DNA of 61,721 nt, taken from Comamonadaceae bacterium (GTDB taxonomy: Bacteria; Pseudomonadota; Gammaproteobacteria; Burkholderiales; Burkholderiaceae_C). The notes under the pieces are model-generated. The model saw only the letters and a list, made by a program, of their open reading frames with translations, did not search any database and was not told the DNA's origin. A program made the translations under genes and the position numbers. Positions 54,898-61,721 of the stretch are shown piece after piece. Positions within the stretch are counted from its first letter, which is position 1; the number at the start of each line of letters is the position of its first letter. The stretch spans positions 1-61,721 of the forward strand of contig JAAFJC010000012.1 in NCBI GenBank assembly GCA_013297925.1. Reading direction: 5' to 3'.

Positions 54898-56160
54898 ATG
54901 TCTCCACCCGTTTTTACTGCTTTGTTCGCGGCCGCTCTTGCAGCTGGCCTTCTCCTCAAACTCTGGCTGGCCACGCGCCAGATTCGCCATGTGGCGCAGC
55001 ATCGTGATGCCGTGCCCGCTGCTTTTTCTGCACGCATTGCTTTGACGGCGCATCAAAAAGCCGCCGATTACACCATTGCTAAATCTCGCCTTGGCATCTT
55101 AGAGCTGGCTTTCGGCGCAGCTGTGCTGCTCGGCTGGACGCTGCTCGGCGGCCTCGATCTACTTAATCAAGCGCTGCTCTCATGGCTTGGCCCCGGTTTG
55201 ACTCAGCAGTTGGCCTTACTCACCAGCTTCGTGGTGATCGGCGGCATCATTGATTTGCCTTTTTCCTTGTATGGCACCTTTGTGCTTGAAGAAAAATTTG
55301 GCTTTAACAAAATGACCTTTAAGTTGTGGCTCGTTGATGCCGCCAAAGGCGCATTCATCGGCGCATTGATCGGCCTGCCGACTGCCGCGCTGATCCTCTG
55401 GCTCATGGGTGCAGCAGGTGATCTGTGGTGGCTCTGGGCTTGGTGTGTGTGGATGGGCTTCAATGTGTTGCTGATGCTGATTTATCCTACGTTCATCGCG
55501 CCGCTGTTCAACAAATTTGAGCCTTTGCAAGACGAGACTTTGAAAGAGCGAGTCACTGCGCTGATGAATCGCTGCGGCTTCACAGCCAAAGGATTGTTTG
55601 TGATGGATGGCAGCAAGCGCAGCGCTCACGCGAATGCGTATTTCACGGGTTTTGGCGCGAGCAAGCGGGTGGTGTTTTTTGACACGCTCCTGAAAAGCCT
55701 CACTCCCGGCGAAGTGGATGCCGTGCTCGCGCATGAGCTGGGGCATTTCAAGCACAAGCACATCATCAAGCGCATCGTGAGCATGTTTGCGATGAGCTTG
55801 GCGGGTTTTGCGCTGCTCGGCTTTCTGAGCCAGCAGCTGTGGTTTTTCTTAGGCCTGGGCGTGCGCCCGATCACGGCGGAAGTGCAGGGCGTGAATTCAG
55901 CTCTGGCGCTGCTGCTCTTCATGATGGCGATTCCTGTGTTTACCGTCTTCATCTCGCCGCTCATGGCGCAGCTCTCGCGCAAGCATGAGTTTGAAGCGGA
56001 TGCTTATGCAGTCAGTCAAACGCAGGCCTCAGATTTGAAAAATGCCTTGCTCAAGCTCTATGAAGACAATGCCTCCACGCTCACGCCCGATCCGCTGTAT
56101 GTGAAGTTTTATTACTCGCATCCGCCAGCATCTGAGCGCTTAGCCAGGATGGGAGCTTAA
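54898..56160 (+). CDS. M48-family membrane metalloprotease (Ste24-like)
   Basis: 420 aa, HEXXH zinc motif [10 protein letters not shown] near 280 and a third ligand Glu in [10 protein letters not shown] near 361. Seven or so helices; N-terminal helix then four between about 60 and 190 and two after the HEXXH. Bacterial Ste24/HtpX-like CAAX-type protease of the inner membrane, probably in quality control. First of three tight genes (M48, pterin dehydratase, rsgA). Confidence 0.93.
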   Translation: MSPPVFTALFAAALAAGLLLKLWLATRQIRHVAQHRDAVPAAFSARIALTAHQKAADYTIAKSRLGILELAFGAAVLLGWTLLGGLDLLNQALLSWLGPGLTQQLALLTSFVVIGGIIDLPFSLYGTFVLEEKFGFNKMTFKLWLVDAAKGAFIGALIGLPTAALILWLMGAAGDLWWLWAWCVWMGFNVLLMLIYPTFIAPLFNKFEPLQDETLKERVTALMNRCGFTAKGLFVMDGSKRSAHANAYFTGFGASKRVVFFDTLLKSLTPGEVDAVLAHELGHFKHKHIIKRIVSMFAMSLAGFALLGFLSQQLWFFLGLGVRPITAEVQGVNSALALLLFMMAIPVFTVFISPLMAQLSRKHEFEADAYAVSQTQASDLKNALLKLYEDNASTLTPDPLYVKFYYSHPPASERLARMGA

Positions 56161-56172
56161 AACTTGAATACG

Positions 56173-56511
56173 ATGAGTGATTTGAAGAAAAAAAACTGGT
56201 CTGCCGGCGTAAGACGTGCGCTGAGTGCTACTGAAATCGTAGCGAAGCTGGTGGAGATTCCGGGCTGGACGCTCGACGGTGATGGCGCGCAAATCGCCAT
56301 TCAAAAGACCTTTCGCTTTGCCAATTACTTAGAGACCATGAGCTTTGTGAACGCCGTGGCCTTCATCGCCGAGCGGCATGATCATCACCCCGATATGAGC
56401 GTGCATTACAACCGCTGCGTTGTGCGATTCAACACGCACGATGTGAATGGCATCTCCACCACAGATATCGAGTGCGCCGCTGAGGTGGATGCACTGGTCA
56501 AACCACGTTGA
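56173..56511 (+). CDS. Pterin-4a-carbinolamine dehydratase
   Basis: 112 aa. Dehydrates 4a-hydroxytetrahydrobiopterin formed by aromatic amino-acid hydroxylases. Family motif ERHDHHPDMSVHYNRC with paired His, then VRFNTHDVNGIS. ATG 56173 is chosen, but TTG 56164 is 8 nt from the better ribosome site GGGAG (56151-56155) and could be the true start. No phenylalanine hydroxylase gene is near. Stop overlaps the rsgA TTG by 4 nt. Confidence 0.93.
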   Translation: MSDLKKKNWSAGVRRALSATEIVAKLVEIPGWTLDGDGAQIAIQKTFRFANYLETMSFVNAVAFIAERHDHHPDMSVHYNRCVVRFNTHDVNGISTTDIECAAEVDALVKPR

Positions 56512-57461
56512 AGCACGCGCAAGACCTCGAAATCGGCTTGGTCGTCGCCAGCTTCGGGCGGCATTGTTTGGTGGAATCACCTGATGGCCGGCGCACGATC
56601 TGCCACCCGCGTGGAAAGAAATCTCAAGCTGTTGTGGGCGACAAGGTGCAATGGCTGGCCAGCGAAGATGAGGGCACGATTGAACGCGTCGATGAGCGGC
56701 GTAATCTGCTCTATCGCCAAGACGAAATTCGCAGCAAGATGTTTGCGGCTAACCTTGATCAAGCCCTCATCTTGATCGCTGCCGAACCGGAATTCTCAGA
56801 GAGCCAGCTCACCCGCGCACTGATCGCCTGCGAAGCCGCAAAAATCGCGCCGATCATTGCGCTCAACAAAAGCGATCTGCCAGAGCCCTTCGAGCGCGCT
56901 TGGCAGCGTTTGAGTGCCTATCGCCATATGCATTACGGCGTGTTGCCTTTATGTCTGCGCCTCTCAGGCGATGCAGACAAAGCAGCGCTCATGAAGCGTC
57001 TGCAAGGCAAAACCACTCTGGTGCTTGGCCCCAGCGGCGTGGGCAAGAGCACGCTGGTGAATTTGCTCGCGCCGCAAGCACGAGATATACAGGGTGAGCT
57101 GGTGAAGACGCAAGAAATCTCCCAGGCCCTTAATTCCGGCAAACACACCACCACATCGACTACGCTGTATTGGCTCGATGAAGCAAGGCAAACTGCCTTG
57201 ATCGACAGCCCTGGCTTCCAAGAATTTGGCCTGCATCACGTTGAGCCCACGCAGCTTGCCAGCCTCATGCCCGATCTGGCGCAGCATCTGGGCAACTGCA
57301 AGTTTTACAACTGCACGCATTTGCACGAGCCGGGCTGTGGTGTGCGCGAGCACGTGATTTCTGAAGAGAAAATAGCTGCTAGCCGGCAAGAAATCAGCGC
57401 GAGACGCTATCAACTTTATAGCGAACTATTTGCGCAATTGAGTGCACCGCCCAATTACTAA
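56508..57461 (+). CDS. rsgA: Ribosome small-subunit-dependent GTPase A
   Basis: 317-aa ribosome-assembly GTPase. OB fold first (about 8-70), then the circularly permuted GTPase: G4 NKSD near 124, G1 GPSGVGKST near 178, G3 DSPG, and the zinc knuckle CKFYNC..CGV near 263-285. TTG 56508 overlaps the dehydratase stop (TTGA). A repeat (57382-57422) encodes about residues 292-305 of the C-terminal tail, after the zinc domain. Confidence 0.96.
   Translation: MKHAQDLEIGLVVASFGRHCLVESPDGRRTICHPRGKKSQAVVGDKVQWLASEDEGTIERVDERRNLLYRQDEIRSKMFAANLDQALILIAAEPEFSESQLTRALIACEAAKIAPIIALNKSDLPEPFERAWQRLSAYRHMHYGVLPLCLRLSGDADKAALMKRLQGKTTLVLGPSGVGKSTLVNLLAPQARDIQGELVKTQEISQALNSGKHTTTSTTLYWLDEARQTALIDSPGFQEFGLHHVEPTQLASLMPDLAQHLGNCKFYNCTHLHEPGCGVREHVISEEKIAASRQEISARRYQLYSELFAQLSAPPNY
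57382..57422 (-). repeat. 41-nt interspersed repeat, copy 17 (in rsgA tail)
   Basis: Plus strand GCCGGCAAG, AAATCAGCGCGAGAC, GCTATCAACTTTATAGC. Encodes the AASRQEISARRYQLYSE region of RsgA in frame. Confidence 0.85.
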
Positions 57462-57471
57462 AATCCAACAC

Positions 57472-58437
57472 CTAGCCCAGCAGACGCGCCAACGTCAGCA
57501 GCGCAAGCAGCAGCAGCCAAAGCACCACGGCTCGCCACACCAAGCCGACCACATGACGCAAATGCTCAGGCTGCGGCGCAGCCTTCAAGGCTAAAGCGGC
57601 CGACATCGCCATTTGCACCCATTCGTCGTTGCTGGGCTCAGAGCCAGCCACCGATCTGCTTCTCCAAGCTTCCGCAACTTCTTCGAAATGTCCCACCACT
57701 GCAAAAGCCAACGCCGTGGCACGTGCCGGCACGTAATCAATCACATGCCAGGCGCTCTGCGCCGCTTGCTGACTAGAAAGGCTTTTGAAGCTATGAGAGC
57801 GATGGGATTGATGCGTCGCCGCATCCAGCTCCAGTGAGGCGAAATTCGAGCCATAAACATCGCCCTGTTTCTCTGAATGAAAGTAGCGCGATACAAATTC
57901 AGCCATTCTGTAGAGCACAGCCCCTGCCGGTCCCAAGCCCAGCGTCGCGAGCAGCGCGTAGCACAGTAGCACGGCAAACACATGTCGATGCGCCGCAATC
58001 ACGGCATGCTCGATCAGCAGGCGAGTCAATTGCTCGCTAGAAATGGTCTTGGCCTCGACTTGTTTCCACGTTGCCAGCAGCGCCGTGGCGCGAGCCGTAT
58101 CGCCATCGTCTAGAGCTTGGCGAATCGCCGAGAAATGATGGCTGAATTGCCGAAAGCCCAGCGTGCAATACAGCACCGCCACGCTCCAAGCAAAAGCCAA
58201 CACCGCTCCGACCCAGCCTCCGCTCAGAAGCAAAAGCGCATACACCCCCCAAGCCAGCAGAGCAGGAAGCAGCACGGCACAGCTCCAAAGTAGCCAGCCA
58301 TGATGCTCTCTCCCTGCATCCAAGCTGCGCGCGCAGCCGCGCACCCAGCCGAACGCAGCGCGATGGACGGCGCTATCCAGCAGCATCGGGCGCACCTGCT
58401 CGATCAGCAAGGCAAACAGGATGGCAAAGAAGCTCAT
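57472..58437 (-). CDS. CobD/CbiB-family membrane protein (AmpE-like)
   Basis: 321-aa inner-membrane protein with helices near 3-20, 45-90, 145-180 and 300-320. EQVRP at the N-terminus, DYVPARATALAFAVVGHFEEVAEAWR near 250, typical of CobD/CbiB homologues lacking the cobalamin context. True adenosylcobinamide synthesis is unlikely since no cob genes are nearby; such stand-alone copies may act like AmpE. Convergent with rsgA by 10 nt. Confidence 0.83.
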   Translation of the reverse strand: MSFFAILFALLIEQVRPMLLDSAVHRAAFGWVRGCARSLDAGREHHGWLLWSCAVLLPALLAWGVYALLLLSGGWVGAVLAFAWSVAVLYCTLGFRQFSHHFSAIRQALDDGDTARATALLATWKQVEAKTISSEQLTRLLIEHAVIAAHRHVFAVLLCYALLATLGLGPAGAVLYRMAEFVSRYFHSEKQGDVYGSNFASLELDAATHQSHRSHSFKSLSSQQAAQSAWHVIDYVPARATALAFAVVGHFEEVAEAWRSRSVAGSEPSNDEWVQMAMSAALALKAAPQPEHLRHVVGLVWRAVVLWLLLLALLTLARLLG

Positions 58438-58460
58438 ATGAACAATGATAGCGCGTTGAT

Positions 58461-59048
58461 CTACCTACCGTAAGACAGATGTCCAAGTGGTAACTCTCTC
58501 GAAGCCTTCACTTCGCCGAGTGAAAAACTCGTATGCAAATCCTTCACATGCGGCAGGTTGATCAGCGTCTCCATCGCAAAGCGGGAATACGATTCCAGAT
58601 CGGTGGCGAGCACGGTGATCTCGAATGAGCCTTCGCCTGAGATGTGGTGCACGTCCATCACTTCAGGGAGTTTGACCAAGGCTTGGCGCAACTCGCGAGT
58701 CACAGCGCCGGTGTTCACATCGGCATAGAGGCGCACAAAGGCGATCACGCCGAGGCCGAGTTTATGGCGGTTCAATTGAGCGTGATACCCGCTGATGTAG
58801 CCCTCGCTTTCCAAGCGCTTCACGCGCCGCCAGCAGGGCGCAGGCGAGAGGCCGATGCGCTCGGAGAGCTCGGCATTCGTGAGCCGTCCATCGCTTTGCA
58901 GCTCGCGCAGGATGCGGATGTCGAAGCGGTCTAGGCCTGAGAGCACTTCTTCTACTTCTGCCGTGCTTGGCGCGGGCTCGGGGGTTTTGAGCTGCAAGGG
59001 CTGCTTTTTAGGCAGAGTGGGTGGGGTGATTTTTCGTTTCGTGGCCAT
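58461..59048 (-). CDS. Lrp/AsnC-family transcriptional regulator
   Basis: 195 aa. Pro/Lys-rich N-terminal extension (1-35), AsnC HTH (about 40-90: LDRFDIRILRELQSDGRLTNAELSERIGLSPAPCWRRVKRLESEGYI), and the RAM ligand domain (to 190). Divergent from the aminotransferase and azlCD cluster, which it likely controls in response to amino acids. 110 nt of shared upstream region. Confidence 0.93.
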   Translation of the reverse strand: MATKRKITPPTLPKKQPLQLKTPEPAPSTAEVEEVLSGLDRFDIRILRELQSDGRLTNAELSERIGLSPAPCWRRVKRLESEGYISGYHAQLNRHKLGLGVIAFVRLYADVNTGAVTRELRQALVKLPEVMDVHHISGEGSFEITVLATDLESYSRFAMETLINLPHVKDLHTSFSLGEVKASRELPLGHLSYGR

Positions 59049-59158
59049 GATCTTTGAAGAATGATTGTTGCTGATATTAGATGAATCGCGCTATAAAAAG
59101 CAAGAGTCAATCGCCTTGCAGCAAGATCAATCGCTCAATTTGAGATGACAATGAGACG

Positions 59159-60325
59159 ATGCGCACGATCATCCAATCCCTCGAAGAATCCAAAATCCGC
59201 GAAGTGGCCAATGCTGGCCTAGGCCGAGAAGGCGTGCTGCCTTTTTGGTTTGGCGAGAGCGATGAAGTCACGCCGCAATTCATTCGGGAAGCGGCCATCG
59301 AATCTTTGCGAGCGGGCGAGACGTTTTATTCACACAATCTGGGCTTGCCTGCCCTGCGCGAAGCGGTGGCGCAATATGCTTCTCGCTTGCATCAGCCCAT
59401 CTCTGCGGATCGCATCGGTATCGCTGCAGGCGGCGTGAATGCGCTGATGCTGGCTTGCCAGACTTTGCTGGATGCGGGCGATGAAGTGGTGGCTGTGACG
59501 CCTGTGTGGCCGAATCTCACGGCGCAGCCTGCGATTATGGGGGCGAAGGTGCGATGCGTGAGCCTTGTGCCGGATGCGCACGGCGCTTGGCAGTTGGACA
59601 TGAATCAACTGCTTGGTGCAGTGACCGCAAAAACCAAGCTTCTGATTCTGAACGCGCCCAACAATCCCACGGGCTGGACGCTCACCCGTGCGGAGCAGGA
59701 AGCCATCCTCGCTCATTGCCGCAACACAGGCACATGGATCTTGGCCGACGAAGTTTATGAGCGGCTTTACTACGGTGGCGACACAAAGAACGGCTGCGCG
59801 CCGAGTTTCTTGGATATTGCTAACCCACAAGACCGCGTGATCGCCGTAGGCTCCATGAGCAAGAGCTTTCTCATGACGGGCTGGCGCGTGGGCTGGCTCG
59901 CCATGCCCGAGGGCATGAGCGCGCAAGTGGGCAAGCTGATTGAGTTCAATACCTCATGCAGCCCAGTGTTCATTCAAAAAGCGGCAGCGCTGGCTTTGCA
60001 GCGCACCGAAGAAGTCACGCCGCGCATCGTTGCGCATCTTCATCAGTGCCGCGATAAGTTGATCAAGCTGCTGCAAGAAACGCAAGGTGTGAAAGTGGCC
60101 GCTGCGCCGGGCGGCATGTATGCCTTCTTTCAAATCGAAGGGCACACAGATGCGCTACAAACTGCCAAACGCCTCGTGCTCGAAGCTGGTATTGGTTTAG
60201 CGCCTGGCAATGCGTTTGCGCCCGAAGGTGAAGGCTGGCTGCGCTGGTGTTTTGCATCCAAAGATCTGTCGCGTTTAGACGAAGGCGTGCAGCGCTTGCA
60301 AGCATGGTTATCGCAACAAAAATGA
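59159..60325 (+). CDS. PLP-dependent class I/II aminotransferase
   Basis: 388 aa, fold-type I. LPFWFGESDEVTP at N-terminus, NAPNNPTGW, ILADEVYERLYY (Asp to PLP nitrogen, Tyr to O3), SMSKSFLMTGWRVGWL (Schiff-base Lys). Closest to aspartate/aromatic transaminases. Divergent from an Lrp regulator and followed by azlCD, so branched-chain or aromatic amino acids are likely substrates. 58 nt separate it from azlC with a repeat between. Confidence 0.92.
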   Translation: MRTIIQSLEESKIREVANAGLGREGVLPFWFGESDEVTPQFIREAAIESLRAGETFYSHNLGLPALREAVAQYASRLHQPISADRIGIAAGGVNALMLACQTLLDAGDEVVAVTPVWPNLTAQPAIMGAKVRCVSLVPDAHGAWQLDMNQLLGAVTAKTKLLILNAPNNPTGWTLTRAEQEAILAHCRNTGTWILADEVYERLYYGGDTKNGCAPSFLDIANPQDRVIAVGSMSKSFLMTGWRVGWLAMPEGMSAQVGKLIEFNTSCSPVFIQKAAALALQRTEEVTPRIVAHLHQCRDKLIKLLQETQGVKVAAAPGGMYAFFQIEGHTDALQTAKRLVLEAGIGLAPGNAFAPEGEGWLRWCFASKDLSRLDEGVQRLQAWLSQQK

Positions 60326-60341
60326 GTGAAATAGGCCAGTC

Positions 60342-60382
60342 GCCGGCATAAAATCTGCGCGACGTGCTACTAAAATCATAGT
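60342..60382 (-). repeat. 41-nt interspersed repeat, copy 18 (azlC leader)
   Basis: GCCGGCATAAAATCTGCGCG, ACGTGCTACT, AAAATCATAGT. It ends 1 nt before the azlC ATG at 60384, so the azlC ribosome site, if any, is repeat-derived. Confidence 0.9.
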
Positions 60383-60383
60383 G

Positions 60384-61112
60384 ATGAAATTCCTCCACCC
60401 AGATTCTCGCCCCGCCTTCATGGATGGTGCGCGCGAGACTTTGATCATCGTGCCTTCGTATCTTCCGTTCGCTTTGGTCTGCGGTGTGGCGGCTGTGAAC
60501 GCTGGCCTGGTGCTACCTGCCGCGCTGGCCTTGCCGGGGTTGGTGTACGGCGGCAGTTCGCAGGCTGTGCTCACGCAGTTTTTGCAGAGCGCATCTGCGC
60601 TGTGGGTGGCGGTGCTCTCGGGCTTAGTGGTGAATTTGCGCATGGCTGTGTATAGCGCGGCGATGGCTCCGCGCGTGCGCCACCTGAGCACACCGCGCCG
60701 TATGCTGGCTGCCGCTTTTCTAGTGGATAACGCGTTTGCTTTGATGCAGCAGCGCGAGCTGGAGCGGCCCAAGGAAAGTAGCAATCATTTGCTGGCCTAC
60801 TACGCGGGCGTGAGCGCTGTGCTTTGGCCGGCATGGCTGGCTTTTTGCATCATCGGCTCACTTGCTGGCAGCGTGATCCCTGCGAGCTGGCAGCTGGATT
60901 TCGCGATTCCGTTGGCCTTTATCGCTACGCTCTCCACCACCGTGCGCAGCATGCCTTTGCTGGCAGCTGCTGTGGCGGGCGCTGTGGCGAGTGTGGCGCT
61001 GTTTGCCTTGCCCCTCAAGCTCGGGATGATCGCCGCTTGCTTGCTCGGTCTGCTGGCAGGCTTGATCGTGGAGCGATTGATGCCAGACGCGCTAGAGGAG
61101 AAAAACGCATGA
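60384..61112 (+). CDS. azlC: AzlC-family amino-acid exporter large subunit
   Basis: 242-aa inner-membrane protein with about seven helices: FMDGARETLIIVPSYLPFALVCGVAA, GGSSQAVLTQFL, SGLVVNLRMAVYSAAMAPRV. AzlC with AzlD (BrnFE-like) exports branched-chain amino acids. ATG 60384 is preferred; GTG 60381 is also in frame. No ribosome site is visible since a repeat occupies the leader. Overlaps azlD by 4 nt. Confidence 0.9.
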   Translation: MKFLHPDSRPAFMDGARETLIIVPSYLPFALVCGVAAVNAGLVLPAALALPGLVYGGSSQAVLTQFLQSASALWVAVLSGLVVNLRMAVYSAAMAPRVRHLSTPRRMLAAAFLVDNAFALMQQRELERPKESSNHLLAYYAGVSAVLWPAWLAFCIIGSLAGSVIPASWQLDFAIPLAFIATLSTTVRSMPLLAAAVAGAVASVALFALPLKLGMIAACLLGLLAGLIVERLMPDALEEKNA

Positions 61113-61447
61113 GCACGCTACAAAGCTGGGGCGTGGTGCTCGCATTGGGCTTGGGCACCTTCCTGATTCGCTATTCCTTCATCGGCCTGTTTGCGAATCG
61201 CGACATGCCTGCTTGGCTATCGCATGGTCTCAAACTCGTCGTGCCAGCCATCTTCGCTGCCATTGTGGCCAGTGGTGTGGGCATTAGCGCAGGCCAATTT
61301 GGCGGCTGGGCGCTTTGGCCGAAGTATGGTGCAGCAGCGATGGCTTTGGCCGTGGCGCTGCGTTGCAAAGGCAATATCTTGATGACGGTGATCACAGGGA
61401 TGGCCGCGTTGCATGCGCTCTTGGCTTTGCAGCGTTGGCTGGCCTGA
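61109..61447 (+). CDS. azlD: AzlD-family amino-acid exporter small subunit
   Basis: 112-aa membrane partner of AzlC: GTFLIRYSFIGLF, WLSHGLKLVVPAIFAAIVASG, helices 1-4. ATG 61109 overlaps the azlC stop (ATGA), with GAGGAG (61095-61100) as ribosome site. The pair is expected to function as a complex. Confidence 0.92.
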   Translation: MSTLQSWGVVLALGLGTFLIRYSFIGLFANRDMPAWLSHGLKLVVPAIFAAIVASGVGISAGQFGGWALWPKYGAAAMALAVALRCKGNILMTVITGMAALHALLALQRWLA

Positions 61448-61614
61448 ATCTTGAGCAAACCGGTTGGTTTTGCCAATCAACATTAGCTTACCGATTGCCC
61501 TTCTCAATGATGGGGATTGAAAAGACCGATTAGACGAAGCGCTCCAGAGCGGTTATCGTCCATCTGTCCTTGAATGTTCAAGGCAAACGTTTGTCAAACC
61601 CTAGGAGAATCATC
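61448..61614. other. Intergenic spacer before rubrerythrin
   Basis: 167 nt with no clear terminator for azlD or promoter. AACCGGTTGG near 61459 and an A/T-rich stretch precede AGGAGAA (61603-61609), the rubrerythrin ribosome site. Confidence 0.5.
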
Positions 61615-61721
61615 ATGGCAGCACTCAAAGGCTCCAAGACGGAAGAAAACCTGAAAGCCGCTTTCGCAGGCGAATCTCAGGCCAATCGTCGTTATCTGTA
61701 TTTCGCAAACAAGGCCGACGT
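61615..61721 (+). CDS. Rubrerythrin, N-terminal fragment (cut by window edge)
   Basis: The visible 35 residues MAALKGSKTEENLKAAFAGE... continuing SQANRRYLYFANKAD match the start of rubrerythrin-type di-iron peroxidases; the Glu of AGESQANRRY is a metal ligand. AGGAGAA precedes the ATG. The 3' part lies beyond 61721. Confidence 0.88.
   Translation, partial: MAALKGSKTEENLKAAFAGESQANRRYLYFANKAD

Noticed and set aside
57472-58437. Cobalamin biosynthesis role for the CobD-like protein
   Set aside because: No other cobalamin genes in the window; family members outside cob clusters are common.

Overview
The window looks like a chromosomal segment from a betaproteobacterium of the order Burkholderiales, most likely Comamonadaceae. 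This rests on the overall gene set (PIN-PhoH protein, Bcr/CflA pump, solitary TRAP binding protein, tandem LpxL-type acyltransferases upstream of metK), moderately GC-rich DNA by eye, and an interspersed AT-rich-palindrome repeat of a style I associate with Comamonadaceae. No rRNA, tRNA, CRISPR array, prophage or intact insertion sequence was seen. About 64 protein genes are dense and often overlap by 1 to 8 bases. The last gene (rubrerythrin) runs off the right edge.

Layout. 1-4.2 kb: peroxiredoxin, a promoter-terminator unit, PIN-PhoH ATPase and an M20 deacylase. 4.3-8.6 kb (minus): an AttEFGH-like ABC exporter with a lipocalin-like AttH protein. 8.6-17.6 kb: miaA, a drug-efflux MFS pump, a TRAP binding protein, a lipoprotein hydrolase, mutL, a divergent pair of AhpD-superfamily proteins and two LpxL-type acyltransferases. 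17.6-22.4 kb: metK behind a SAM-II-like riboswitch, then a phnDCEE importer. 22.4-29.8 kb: a methyltransferase of deviating composition, small membrane and hypothetical genes, and tgt. 29.8-37.5 kb: queA, recG, pdxA, DUF3617 protein, lipoprotein hydrolase and fatty-acid desaturase. 37.5-42 kb: gabD-like dehydrogenase, an Lhr-type helicase and a secreted nuclease. 42-49.7 kb: a LacI regulator, a four-gene ABC importer, a GpdQ-like phosphodiesterase, then a PlcP-like phospholipase C and an Agt-like glycosyltransferase. 49.7-61.7 kb: quinone oxidoreductase, EamA transporter, gamma-glutamyltransferase-family enzyme, XRE regulator, orn, M48 protease, pterin dehydratase, rsgA, CobD-like protein, Lrp regulator, aminotransferase, azlCD and rubrerythrin.

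Two themes stand out. First, a roughly 41-nt interspersed repeat occurs at least 18 times (about one per 3.4 kb). Ten copies lie in reading frames or at their ends, including miaA, mutL, recG, rsgA and an Lhr helicase. One copy supplies the possible start codons of queA, another the stop codon of the attH-like gene, and another part of a signal peptide. Second, phosphorus economy: a strong Pho-box-like sequence directly abuts a perfect LacI-type operator upstream of the LacI/ABC/GpdQ-like operon. That operon is followed by plcP-agt, the known phospholipid-to-glycolipid remodelling pair, and a phnDCEE operon elsewhere in the window has a weaker Pho-box-like repeat. I infer that 42-49.7 kb is a phosphate-starvation locus that remodels membrane lipids and salvages the released phosphodiesters.

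All calls come from reading the sequence and from memory of protein families. No database search or alignment was run.
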